A stretch of 33,562 nucleotides of DNA from an uncultured Myxococcales bacterium. Its GTDB lineage: Bacteria; Myxococcota_A; Polyangia; Polyangiales; Polyangiaceae. The notes under the pieces are model-generated. The model searched no databases. It saw only the letters and a program-made list of their open reading frames with translations, and was not told where the DNA came from. Position numbers and translations under genes: made by a program. Where the stretch lies: contig CALFNG010000527.1 in assembly GCA_937902985.1 (NCBI GenBank), forward strand, positions 1-33,562, written 5' to 3'. Within the stretch, counting starts at the first letter, position 1. Each line of letters opens with the position of its first letter. Shown here one piece after another: positions 1 through 18,391 of the stretch.

Positions 1-5
1 CGAGT

Positions 6-22
6 CACCTCATCGTGAGGTG
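6..22. terminator. Short perfect hairpin at the window edge
   Basis: A 7-bp perfect stem (CACCTCA / TGAGGTG) closes a 3-nt TCG loop. No T-tract follows on either side. It may be the end of a transcript entering from outside the window, but nothing in the window shows which gene it would serve. Confidence 0.3.
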
Positions 23-39
23 GAACGGGTCGTCCCTAC

Positions 40-141
40 CGGAACCGCCTCTGCGCCTCTGCGGCCAATCTCTCTCTCCGGACGTGAGCCGAAGACGTGA
101 GCCGAAGACGTGAGCCGAAGACGTGAGCCGAAGACGTGAGC
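40..141. repeat. 13-bp tandem repeat next to a degenerate short-period repeat
   Basis: Positions 81-141 contain 4.7 head-to-tail copies of the 13-nt unit GACGTGAGCCGAA without a mismatch. Just before it, about 44-65, is a shorter-period CCTCTGCG motif. The unit is not a multiple of three and the block sits upstream of the first gene, so it is non-coding. Its GAAGAC- and CGCAGAGGC-like words recur at 14611-14650 and in inverted form near 14758-14800, which suggests a dispersed degenerate repeat family. Confidence 0.85.
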
Positions 142-267
142 AACAGTGCGACATCGACGACGACAAGCCCCGTGACGGGAGCATCTCGCCTCACGCGCGT
201 CTCCTTACCTTCGCCGCTGATATCACCTGGACGGCGCGCGCGCGCTTCTCGTAGACTCCCGCGCGCC

Positions 268-1212
268 ATGAGCGAAAAATGCCTCATTGTCGGGCCTCTC
301 GTCGCGACCGCAGCGCTTGCCGTCGCCGCCTCCGTCGGTTGCAGCCGCAACAACATCGAAGCCGTCAACCTCGCCAACGAGGGTGATCAGGCCAAGAGCG
401 CCAACGTCGACGAGGCGATCTCGAAGTACGATCAAGCCACCAAGCTCGACGCGGACAACCCGCGCATCTGGTGGAAGCTCGTCTTGGCCTACGAAAAGAA
501 GGAAGACTGGCAGAAGATGGCCACCGCGTGCACGCACGCGGAAGAGGCCGCCGAGAAGTCCGAGGGCAAGAAGACCCACGCCGACTACTACTTCCGTCAG
601 GGCTACGCGCTCGAGAAGCTTGCCGAGGCCGGTGGCAACTGGAACGACGCCAAGGCGCCGTTCCAGCAGGCGATCGCGCTCGACCCCAACTACGGCGAGG
701 CCTACGGCGAGCTCGCCTGGGTGCTCATCCACACCGACGACGAGGTCGGTGCGATGCAGAACTGGACGAAGGCCATTCAGACGCAGCCCGATCAGACGCA
801 GTACTACGTGACCCTTGCAGACGAGTACCGCCGACTGATGTTCTACGATCTCGTCGAGCAGGTGCTGAAGGAAGGCCTGTCGTTCGCCAAGGAAGACGAC
901 AAGCACCTCTTCAACATCCACACCCTGCTCGGCGATGCGTACGAGACCAAGGGTGATTTTTCCCGCGCGGTCACGGAGTACGAGGCGGCCAAGAAGTCGT
1001 GCGAGAGCAACAAGTGCAACGACCACAAAGAGGCGTACTTCTACCTGGGGTCCGCTTACGCGGAGCTGAACCCCCCGAAGAAGAACGAAGCCGTCCAGCA
1101 GCTGCAGTCGTTCTGGAAGATCACCTGCAAGGGTGCTGCTGCGAAGAACTACGCCGATCAGTGCGCGCAGTCCCAGGAGATCGCACGGCGCGTCGGCGGC
1201 TCTCTCCAGTAG
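268..1212 (+). CDS. TPR-repeat lipoprotein
   Basis: A 314-residue protein. I chose the ATG at 268 because it opens a lipoprotein-type signal: a short basic start, a hydrophobic stretch at about residues 6-23, then Cys25 preceded by Ser-Val-Gly. An earlier in-frame start at 136 would begin inside the tandem repeat and add 44 low-complexity residues. After the Cys come several TPR-like helical pairs with the usual A..Y..A..LDP.N spacing (about residues 45-250). A Cys-containing C-terminus follows. It is probably a periplasmic or outer-membrane scaffold that binds protein partners; no enzymatic motif is visible. The next gene downstream is also built of TPRs, so the two may act together, but a gap of about 520 bp separates them. 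The lipobox has Ser rather than Leu at -3, so lipidation is likely but not certain. Confidence 0.85.
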   Translation: MSEKCLIVGPLVATAALAVAASVGCSRNNIEAVNLANEGDQAKSANVDEAISKYDQATKLDADNPRIWWKLVLAYEKKEDWQKMATACTHAEEAAEKSEGKKTHADYYFRQGYALEKLAEAGGNWNDAKAPFQQAIALDPNYGEAYGELAWVLIHTDDEVGAMQNWTKAIQTQPDQTQYYVTLADEYRRLMFYDLVEQVLKEGLSFAKEDDKHLFNIHTLLGDAYETKGDFSRAVTEYEAAKKSCESNKCNDHKEAYFYLGSAYAELNPPKKNEAVQQLQSFWKITCKGAAAKNYADQCAQSQEIARRVGGSLQ

Positions 1213-1735
1213 GGTCCCTCCCGCCCCGTCAGCGCTCGCGGTCGCGAATTCATCTCCGGGGCGAGCGCCCCTGCCCACACGTTCCGGGGCGTTCGATCTG
1301 CGGAACTGCGACACGGTGTGGGGGATTGAGCGCCTCTACTTTGCCCCGCTCGCAGACGTCGTTGCTGCGCCGGCTGTCACGCTGCCGCGCTCGACGCTTG
1401 CCGCGGCGCCACAGGGTACGCGCTCGATCGGTGCGCCGAGCCGACTCTCGAGCGCAGCGCCCGGCGTGGGGGGCGAGGCCGCATCGAAAATCGATAACAG
1501 AAACGTGCGGCCGCGGCGGTATAGTGTGGCCCGGAGAAGGAGCCATGAGGCCGCCCACTTCGGGACCACGACTCTGTTATTCTCAGCAGCCTCCGCGTCG
1601 TCAGCGTACCGTTTGCATTGGTGCGGTCCGTGCCTCCCGAAGGCGCCGGGTCGTTGGTCGTGACGGGCAAGTACGACTTGCGCGCGAAGGGCGCGGTAAC
1701 TTTCACTTGAGCGGTCGAACGAACCGAGGCGATCG
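1213..1735. other. Intergenic gap between the two TPR genes
   Basis: About 520 bp without a convincing large gene. Just after the first gene lies a GC hairpin (GGGGC / GCCCC, 1258-1271) with no T-tract. A possible -10 hexamer and a small ORF occupy the right-hand end and are listed separately. A third reading frame at about 1600-1710 also has protein-like codon use for roughly 25 codons but ends in a stop, so part of this gap may be the decayed remnant of a gene. Confidence 0.5.
1520..1525 (+). promoter_or_regulatory. Possible -10 element (TATAGT)
   Basis: TATAGT is a good sigma-70-type -10 hexamer in otherwise GC-rich DNA. Its predicted start point (about 1532) falls just before a purine-rich GGAGAAGGAG ribosome-binding region and an ATG at 1545. 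No clear TTGACA-like -35 lies 16-18 bp upstream, so the call is weak. If real, it would drive the small ORF and the giant TPR gene together. Confidence 0.25.

Positions 1736-1745
<10 letters not shown>
1545..1745 (+). CDS. Possible 66-residue basic leader ORF overlapping the giant TPR gene
   Basis: This small ORF starts with ATG directly after a strong purine-rich ribosome-binding region (GGAGAAGGAG). It ends at a TAG that overlaps the first 10 nt of the giant TPR gene, an arrangement typical of translational coupling. The product would be highly basic (many Arg) with two Cys, and no domain is recognised. Its third-codon-position G/C bias is not strong, and another frame in the same DNA also looks partly coding, so it may be fortuitous. 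Confidence 0.25.
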
Positions 1746-13092
<11,347 letters not shown>

Positions 13093-13096
<4 letters not shown>

Positions 13097-13229
13097 AGCA
13101 CTTTTCCTCGTCGTTGCGCGGGCCGGTCTCGGCGCTCGCCGTGCTCGGCGTACGCGAACGTGACCGAGTACGCCTCCGCGCGGCGACCACCGAACCGGAC
13201 CCGCGCAACTTAGAGGAAAAGCGCTCTAC
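13093..13229. repeat. 137-bp imperfect inverted repeat at the TPR gene stop codon
   Basis: The left arm (13093-13127) and right arm (13194-13229) are about 35 nt each and are inverted copies that differ at a few positions with one indel. Both share the word TTGCGCGGG and a CTTTTCCTC block in mirrored orientation. The left arm includes the TAG stop of the TPR gene. Inside lies a second perfect pair, GGCGTAC (13147-13153) and GTACGCC (13168-13174). The transcript could fold into a long hairpin acting as a terminator or RNA-stability element. It could also be a non-autonomous MITE-like palindrome; no target-site duplication was identified. Confidence 0.8.
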
Positions 13230-13302
13230 GCTTTGCTTGGGGGCTGCGCGTCGCCCGTCGTTTTGTAAGCAACATCTCTTGGTCTCGGGCCGACATTGGG
13301 GG

Positions 13303-14598
13303 GTGGAGCCTGTCCTTTCCTTGCCGGCCGAAGACGACGCGCAGCCCGTAGCGACGCTCGACATCACCCCGCCTTTGATCCGCGGTTCCTGGGTCGTCGA
13401 GCTCCAGGACGAGACGGTCGCCCGCCGGGTCTCGCTGTCAGCCGAACAGCTGATCGTCGGCACGGCTCCGTCGGCGGATCTCATCGTCGTCGATCCGACC
13501 GTGAGCGGCCGTCACTGCGCGCTGACAGTGCGGGAGGGAGCTGTCTTCATCGAAGACCTCGACTCGAAGAATGGCACCTACGTCGGCAGCGCCCGGGTCC
13601 GTGAGGCGCGCGGGCAACCGGGCACCGTCGTGACCATCGGCCGCTCGACCCTCGTCGTCTTCGCGGCCGACGAGGCCGACGCCCAGAGCCCACCAGGGGA
13701 ACCCCTCTCCGGGATGGCGGGGTCCTCGATCGCCATGCGAAGGCTCGCCGACCAGGTGCGCCGGCTCGCACGTCACGGGCTGCCGGTGCTCATCGCGGGT
13801 GAGAGCGGCACGGGGAAAGAGCTCCTCGCTCGCGCGCTGCACGCCGAGGGGCCGCGGCGCGAGCGGCCCTTCGTCGCTATCAACGTGACGGCCGTGCCTC
13901 GCGAGCTCGTCGAGAGCGAGCTTTTCGGGCACGAGCGCGGAGCCTTCACGGGGGCTCACGTACGCCGGGAGGGAGCCTTTGCCGACGCCGACGGCGGTAC
14001 GTTGTTCCTCGACGAGATCGGCGACTTGCCGCTCGAGGCGCAGCCAAAGATTCTCCGAGCGCTCGATGGATACGAGGTCCGACGGGTCGGCGGCGCGGGC
14101 GGCGGCCGCCGCGCCAACGTGCGGGTCGTCGCCGCAACGCACGCGCGCCTCGATCAGCGCGTCGCGAGCGGAGGCTTCCGGCGTGACCTCTATCATCGTC
14201 TCGAGTGCTTCGTGATCCACGTCCCGCCGCTTCGTGAGCGCCGCGGTGACATCGGTGTCATCGGGCGAGTGCTTCTGCGCCAGCTCGTGGCCGACGTGGG
14301 CGATCGCTCGCTCACCGGCGGCGCGCTCGCTCGTCTCGCTGCGCACAACTGGCCGGGCAACGTCCGTGAGCTTCGAAACGTCCTGTGCAGGGCAGCCGAC
14401 GCCTGCCGCGAGAGGAGCCGTATCGACGCGGACGACATCGACCGCGCGCTCCGACGCGACCGCCACGAGCTCGCCAAGTGCATGACGCCCCAGCGAGCCC
14501 GTGAGCTCCTGCGCGACAGCGAAGGCAATCTGAGCGCCGCTGCCCGCGCCGCTGGCCTTCCGCGCACCTCATTCCGAAAGCTCCTCGTCGGCGCCTGA
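13303..14598 (+). CDS. FHA-domain sigma-54-dependent activator with Fis-type HTH
   Basis: A 431-residue bacterial enhancer-binding protein that would remodel sigma-54 RNA polymerase using ATP. An FHA domain occupies about residues 22-122, with the phosphothreonine-binding core Gly53, Ser69/Arg70/His71 and an N-G-T turn at 90-92. The AAA+ domain (about 136-370) has Walker A (GESGTGKE, 166-173), the sigma-54 loop GAFTGA (213-218), Walker B ([10 protein letters not shown], 231-240) and WPGNVREL (350-357). A Fis-like helix-turn-helix ends the protein (about 397-428). The FHA domain in place of a response-regulator receiver suggests control by a Ser/Thr kinase, as is common in myxobacteria. The frame is open far upstream into the TPR gene, so the start is uncertain: GTG 13303 was chosen to precede the FHA domain closely, and TTG 13279 is possible. 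Confidence 0.93.
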   Translation: MEPVLSLPAEDDAQPVATLDITPPLIRGSWVVELQDETVARRVSLSAEQLIVGTAPSADLIVVDPTVSGRHCALTVREGAVFIEDLDSKNGTYVGSARVREARGQPGTVVTIGRSTLVVFAADEADAQSPPGEPLSGMAGSSIAMRRLADQVRRLARHGLPVLIAGESGTGKELLARALHAEGPRRERPFVAINVTAVPRELVESELFGHERGAFTGAHVRREGAFADADGGTLFLDEIGDLPLEAQPKILRALDGYEVRRVGGAGGGRRANVRVVAATHARLDQRVASGGFRRDLYHRLECFVIHVPPLRERRGDIGVIGRVLLRQLVADVGDRSLTGGALARLAAHNWPGNVRELRNVLCRAADACRERSRIDADDIDRALRRDRHELAKCMTPQRARELLRDSEGNLSAAARAAGLPRTSFRKLLVGA

Positions 14599-15108
14599 CG
14601 GCCCAAGGGGAAAGAAACCGCAGAGGCACGAAGACGCGAAGAAATTCGGCTGTCGGCGCGCGCTGGGGCGCGGGCGTCCGAGACGCCGCGTAGAGTAGTT
14701 GGAGCTCGCCGAGTCGTATGAGACGCTCTCTGGGTTCCCGGTGCACGTTTGTGACGCTCCTCGAATCCTTCGGGTCTTCGTGTCTTCGCAGTTTCTCCGT
14801 CTCGTGCGTGGCGCTCGGGTGTGGCCGGGAATCGGCGCGTCCAGGCGTGGTGGACGCGGCGCTAGTGGCCTCAACGACGGGTCTGGTGGCGATCTCGGTG
14901 ACGGGGATGACGACGTCACGGCCACCGCCTTCGCGCCCGCCGCGCCGGGCGGGCCTCCGCTGGTCGCGATTCGAGACAAGGACTTCGGCGACGACGACGA
15001 GCGAGAACACGAGGCGAAACGAGCGACCCGTGCGCGGGGGGCGAATCGGGGGCTCTGAGCATCCGAGCGCTCCGGGTCGATCGAAAGACGGGGGAGGAGA
15101 GCGCCGTC
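14599..15108. other. Repeat-bearing stretch with broken reading frames
   Basis: About 510 bp with no intact gene that I can support. It contains two inverted copies of a degenerate repeat (listed separately). Between about 14850 and 15058 one plus-strand frame has a protein-like, Asp-rich run that ends in TGA, while the frame of the next gene is already open and protein-like from about 15020. This looks like the frameshifted 5' part of the following hypothetical gene. Confidence 0.5.
14611..14800. repeat. Inverted pair of a degenerate CACGAAGAC-type repeat
   Basis: Copy A at 14611-14650 and the reverse complement of copy B at about 14758-14800 align over about 36 nt with roughly three-quarters identity. 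They share GAAAC, GC, CACGAAGAC, CGAAG and ATTCG in the same order. The 7-9-nt periodicity (GAAGAC/CGCGAAG words) is like that of the block at 40-141. A dispersed non-coding repeat of unknown function is the best description. Confidence 0.65.
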
Positions 15109-15465
15109 TTGTTGGCCCAGGCCGACTGTGCGAGCGTTCCAGGGCCATTCTGGATCGGCGCGATAGGTACGGGCGCAATGGCGGCGGGCGCGATGGCCGC
15201 GACGCCGGGAGCCTCGGTGGTCGCGTGGGCGCATCGAAAGGCAAAGCGGCCAGCGAACGCGGCTCCGATCGATGGCCTGGTGTATCGGGTGCTCGCGCCG
15301 GATCGATCGACGCCGCTCACGATGGCTACGGTCGACGTCCACGCCGACGCGCTGGTCGACGCGGGTTGCGACGCCACCGGCTGCTTCGCCGCGGCTCTCT
15401 TGCGCGGCACGGACGCCGACGCCGGCAGTCCCGAGCCGATCCTGGCCATCCGCTACCCGCAGTAG
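15109..15465 (+). CDS. Hypothetical protein, probably 5'-truncated by a frameshift
   Basis: A 118-residue frame with strong G/C third positions, so it is probably or recently coding. The only starts are TTG 15109 or ATG 15178; no ATG or GTG lies further upstream in this frame before a stop at 14899. The frame is nonetheless protein-like from about 15020, ahead of the TTG. A small-residue hydrophobic stretch (Trp-Ile-Gly-Ala-Ile-Gly then Gly/Ala/Met-rich, about residues 14-36) could be one membrane segment. An acidic C-terminus follows with two Cys and a terminal Ile-Arg-Tyr-Pro-Gln. No family is recognised. An Asp-rich run in another frame ends at 15058, so a small indel at the G-runs at 15036-15053 may have split a longer gene. 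Confidence 0.5.
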   Translation: MLAQADCASVPGPFWIGAIGTGAMAAGAMAATPGASVVAWAHRKAKRPANAAPIDGLVYRVLAPDRSTPLTMATVDVHADALVDAGCDATGCFAAALLRGTDADAGSPEPILAIRYPQ

Positions 15466-15576
15466 CGGGGACGTGACCGGGCCGCGCCGCGACTCGAAAT
15501 GGCGATCGGTCGAGCGCGCTGCCTCCGAGAGCCACGCGGCACCGTTCCACGAACGCCGTCGGTCGGTGCTTGAAGA

Positions 15577-16713
15577 CTAGAACCGACCCGACAGCGAGAA
15601 GCCGCCAGTCGACGGACCGATCATGGGGGTGAGAGACGGAAGGGTGGCGCTCGTTGAGGGCGCATCTTCGCCCTTGTCCGCGAGGAGCCAGTAAACGACG
15701 GTCGCGGCCCCGGCAACCACGCCCACGCCGACAGCGATGTTGCCAATGGTCGCGTCGGTGTTCACGTCGTTGTTGTCGCTGACGAACCGATCGCAAGCGC
15801 CCGAGATCGTCGAGACGAGGTTCGCGGGCGACGGCGGATTGCACGACGTGCCTCCGATGCCTTTGATCTGGTTAGCCGTGTCGTTGGCCTTCGTCTGCGC
15901 GGACGACTTTGCCGCCCCCATCGCAATGGCGACCCCCACCCCGGCGAGGACGAGGATTCCGCCAATCACGACCGGCGCGACGTTCGATGGCGGCGACAAG
16001 AGGCCCTTGTGCGAGGACGAGGGCGGCTCCTTCGGTGTCTCGGGATTCGGCGGCGTCTCTGCGGGAGGCGCGGCCGGCTCGGACGGCGGTGTGCTGTCGG
16101 GGGTCGCGGAAGCCGCGGGTGGAACTGCGGCGGGAGCGGGCGACGCCGTCTTGGCGAAGCGAGCGACAGCCTTCTCGCCGGCAAGGACCGTCACGCTGTC
16201 GGTGTCGGTCGTGCCGTCGGTTCCCTTGAATTTTACGGTGTGCGCGCCCGGCTCGACCATGATCGGGTCGGTCAGCGGCGCCGTGCCCGCCTTGTCGCCG
16301 TCGACCGTGATCTCGGTGCCCGCGGCCGCCACGACGTCGATGCGACCGAGCTTGGCGTTCGCCTGATTCAAACCATCGTTTGCGTCGGCGCGCTGCTTGT
16401 CGGTGATGTCTTTGCCCTCGGTCAAGAACTGCTTGAAATAACGCTGAGCCTCGAGGGTATGCGCGCTCTTCAAGCTGCTCCATGCGAGGTTCAGCAGCAC
16501 GGCGGGGTGTTTCTTCAGCGCGTACGCCTGAAGGAACGCGGCGCGCGCTTGCTCGAACTGCCCCTTGTCGTAGAAGCCGACGCCTTCTTTGAACCGCGCG
16601 CGGGCCATGTCGGTCGTCGGGTCTTCCGCGGCGGCCTGAGCCCACGACGGCGACGCGCTCGCGATCGGAGCGAAGGCGAGAAGCAAAGCAACGGCAAGGG
16701 GGCGTGTTCTCAT
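15577..16713 (-). CDS. Secreted TPR/PEGA-domain envelope protein
   Basis: A 378-residue protein. The ATG at 16713 opens a clear signal peptide (basic Met-Arg-Thr-Arg, hydrophobic core, Ser-Trp-Ala before the likely cut at about residue 26). Residues about 34-100 form TPR-like helices of the type seen in YbgF/BamD-like proteins. A PEGA-like beta domain (about 125-187) has the EPGAHTVKF core and an ITVDGDKAGTAPL strand pair. A Pro/Ala/Ser/Thr-rich linker (190-234) leads to two hydrophobic segments (245-267 and 323-345) flanking a Cys291/Cys307 loop. The C-terminus ends in Gly-Gly-Phe-Ser-Leu-Ser-Gly-Arg-Phe. This architecture recurs in large Polyangiales genomes. Envelope anchoring and peptidoglycan or surface-carbohydrate association are plausible but not shown. 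It ends convergently with the preceding plus-strand gene. Confidence 0.85.
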   Translation of the reverse strand: MRTRPLAVALLLAFAPIASASPSWAQAAAEDPTTDMARARFKEGVGFYDKGQFEQARAAFLQAYALKKHPAVLLNLAWSSLKSAHTLEAQRYFKQFLTEGKDITDKQRADANDGLNQANAKLGRIDVVAAAGTEITVDGDKAGTAPLTDPIMVEPGAHTVKFKGTDGTTDTDSVTVLAGEKAVARFAKTASPAPAAVPPAASATPDSTPPSEPAAPPAETPPNPETPKEPPSSSHKGLLSPPSNVAPVVIGGILVLAGVGVAIAMGAAKSSAQTKANDTANQIKGIGGTSCNPPSPANLVSTISGACDRFVSDNNDVNTDATIGNIAVGVGVVAGAATVVYWLLADKGEDAPSTSATLPSLTPMIGPSTGGFSLSGRF

Positions 16714-16783
16714 GGGTTTGCTTGGCGCGGCGGCGCCGGCGCGCCCGATCCTCGCCGCACCGCCTGCCTGCTGTAAAGCTCGT

Positions 16784-17743
16784 TCAGAACGGCACGTCGT
16801 GAACGATGGTACCGCCGCCGCCTGTCTTCGGTCGCGCGACCGGCCGGGGCGCCGGTGCAATGGGTCGCGGCGCGGGGGCCGGTGGCGGTGAGGGTGCGAC
16901 TGCCGGTCGCGCCGGCGGGGGAGAACTCGTCTGCACGGGCATCGGAACCTGGGCCAGCGCCGAGACGGGAACGGTCTTGACCGTTGGCGCAGGCGCGGGT
17001 GGTGGCTGCGCGGCCTGCGGCGGCGTCGTGTCGGGGGGGGGCGGGATATCGGGCGGAGGCCGCGTGGGCGCGGTGGTCGCAATCGTCGCGACCGGGGCGG
17101 GCGCGTCGGAGCTGCCGGACGCTGACCAGATGCCGACGGCGGCGAGCGCCACGGCACCGGCCCCGAGGGCGATCCAGAGAGGTCGCCTGGAGCGGCGCCC
17201 CACATCGAACGAGCCCGTGCTCTCTTTCGCAAGCGCAAGAGGGAAGGTCGCGGGGGCCGAATGCTGGACGATGCGCGTCTGGGCCAGCCGGTCGGGCGAG
17301 CCCGAGCGCGCCGGAACCACGAGCGCTGCACCCGGTACGGAAGACGTAACCGGAGCAAGAACGGAAACGGGCGGCCCGAACGGCGTCGGCGCCGGCGCAG
17401 ATACAGGCGGAGGAGCGTCGGCTGCCGTGAGAGCGCTCGCGACGATGACCGAATCTTCCGGTGGCGCGGTCATCGCGGTCGGCTTGGGGACGGCGTGCCG
17501 ATGGATGCCGTTCGTCGGCGGTGCAGGCGCGCGAACGTCGGCGTGCGTGCCGCCGGCGCTCTGAAGGAGCTGCAGCTCGGAGGGCGACATCGATCCCGGC
17601 CCGGTGAATGGCGCCTCGTCGAACTCCCACGACGGACGGAACGCTGCCGCAAGCTGCTCGAAGTCATCCGGAGCGAGCCTGCCGGCCACGAGGGAGGCCC
17701 CACCTTTCGAGGGCGGGCCCGACGGATCCCCAGGATAAGCCAT
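16784..17743 (-). CDS. Proline-rich single-pass membrane protein
   Basis: A 319-residue protein of unknown function. The ATG at 17743 begins Met-Ala-Tyr-Pro-Gly-Asp; a more upstream in-frame ATG would add 19 residues without a better start context. A short amphipathic segment, Ala-Pro-Asp-Asp-Phe-Glu-Gln-Leu (24-31), resembles docking motifs in regulatory tails. A low-complexity region reaches about residue 180, and an Arg-rich stop (183-187) precedes one transmembrane helix (about 189-207). The rest is Pro/Ala/Thr-rich and ends in Ile-Val-His-Asp-Val-Pro-Phe. With the long N-terminus inside and the Pro-rich tail in the periplasm, the layout is TonB-like, but no TonB C-terminal domain is present. 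It lies 70 bp upstream of the TPR/PEGA gene on the same strand, so co-transcription is likely. Confidence 0.75.
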   Translation of the reverse strand: MAYPGDPSGPPSKGGASLVAGRLAPDDFEQLAAAFRPSWEFDEAPFTGPGSMSPSELQLLQSAGGTHADVRAPAPPTNGIHRHAVPKPTAMTAPPEDSVIVASALTAADAPPPVSAPAPTPFGPPVSVLAPVTSSVPGAALVVPARSGSPDRLAQTRIVQHSAPATFPLALAKESTGSFDVGRRSRRPLWIALGAGAVALAAVGIWSASGSSDAPAPVATIATTAPTRPPPDIPPPPDTTPPQAAQPPPAPAPTVKTVPVSALAQVPMPVQTSSPPPARPAVAPSPPPAPAPRPIAPAPRPVARPKTGGGGTIVHDVPF

Positions 17744-17840
17744 GACACGACGAGCGTAACATCCGAGTGCCGGACGAACAAATGCGCAGACGATGGGCAT
17801 CTCATCCGAGGGCGTCGTTCTCGAATCGCTCCCGGTGCCC

Positions 17841-17862
17841 GGATTTTTTCGTAACTTTTTTC
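17841..17862. promoter_or_regulatory. A/T-tract island upstream of the proline-rich membrane protein gene
   Basis: Two phased T6 runs separated by CGTAAC stand out in GC-rich DNA. Read on the minus strand they are A-tracts about 100 nt upstream of the start at 17743, where UP-element-like or bent DNA could help a promoter. No matching -10/-35 pair was found. Confidence 0.25.
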
Positions 17863-17898
17863 CTCTACGCCTTGTCGCTGCGAGCTCGAGGCGCTCGA

Positions 17899-17910
17899 GG
17901 CGTCGACGCC
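17899..17910. terminator. 12-bp perfect palindrome after the YbjN-like gene
   Basis: GGCGTCGACGCC directly follows the TAA stop (17912-17914) of the minus-strand YbjN-like gene and is preceded by two CTCGAGGCG tandem words. It could form a small hairpin at the transcript end. No T-tract follows in the sense direction, so termination is only a guess. Confidence 0.3.
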
Positions 17911-17911
17911 C

Positions 17912-18391
17912 TTACTTGGTCCCGAACTCCGCGCGGAGCACGTCGTCCCACTCGTCGGCCACTTTGCCGACGGTCTCGAGGAGATCTTCGAACTCTTCGT
18001 AGTCGAGCCCCGAGAGCCTGCGCAGCGCCCTCACGACGACCTCGTCGTGATCGCCGTCAACGGCGAAGGCCGCGTCGGACGTGGTCAGGAACGAGAGCTC
18101 GAGGAGCCGCCGGTACAGCGCTTCGAGCGCCACGGGCGAGAGCTTCGGCACAGGCATCACCGGGGCGACGAAGAGGAGGACGCCGTGATCTTCGAGGACG
18201 TTGATGCCGACCGTGGCCGAGCCCTTCTTGACGAGCGTGTAACCGCTCGCATCGAGGGCCTCGAGGCTGGCGCCGGCGCGCTCGCCAAAGCGCGCGAGGT
18301 ACGCGTTCACCATCGTGCGCGCATCGGCGAACGTCTGCGCGGTGGCGCGATCGGCGTAGATCGGTTGTATCGTCAGCGGGGGCTCGGACAC
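17912..18391 (-). CDS. YbjN / type III secretion chaperone-like domain protein
   Basis: A 159-residue soluble acidic protein. Its alpha-beta pattern is that of the YbjN / CesT-like chaperone fold: an N-terminal helix with VNAYL (about 28-32), then strands around Gly-Tyr-Thr-Leu, Val-Gly-Ile-Asn-Val and Val-Leu-Leu-Phe-Val-Ala-Pro-Val, a helix (LEALYRRLLEL), a strand with Ala-Ala-Phe-Ala-Val-Asp-Gly-Asp, and a long acidic C-terminal helix. Family members often act as small protein-binding modules; no substrate can be named. The start is GTG at 18391. It abuts the GTG of the divergent amidase gene, so the promoter must lie inside that gene or the true start is further in (the ATG of the VNAYL helix). 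Confidence 0.8.
   Translation of the reverse strand: MSEPPLTIQPIYADRATAQTFADARTMVNAYLARFGERAGASLEALDASGYTLVKKGSATVGINVLEDHGVLLFVAPVMPVPKLSPVALEALYRRLLELSFLTTSDAAFAVDGDHDEVVVRALRRLSGLDYEEFEDLLETVGKVADEWDDVLRAEFGTK

Noticed and set aside
36-377. Minus-strand ORF over the tandem repeat, with a periodic Ser-Ser-Ala-His-Val peptide
   Set aside because: The peptide repetition only reflects the 13-bp DNA repeat. No homology or ribosome-binding site supports it.
13229-13302. Sigma-54 (-24/-12) promoter before the activator gene
   Set aside because: A TTTGCT word resembles a -12 element, but no TGGCAC-like -24 element sits at the required spacing.
14312-15244. Minus-strand ORFs of 250-310 codons between the sigma-54 activator and the hypothetical gene
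   Set aside because: They are Arg/Pro/Ser-rich, overlap the well-supported activator and the dispersed repeats, and show no domain.
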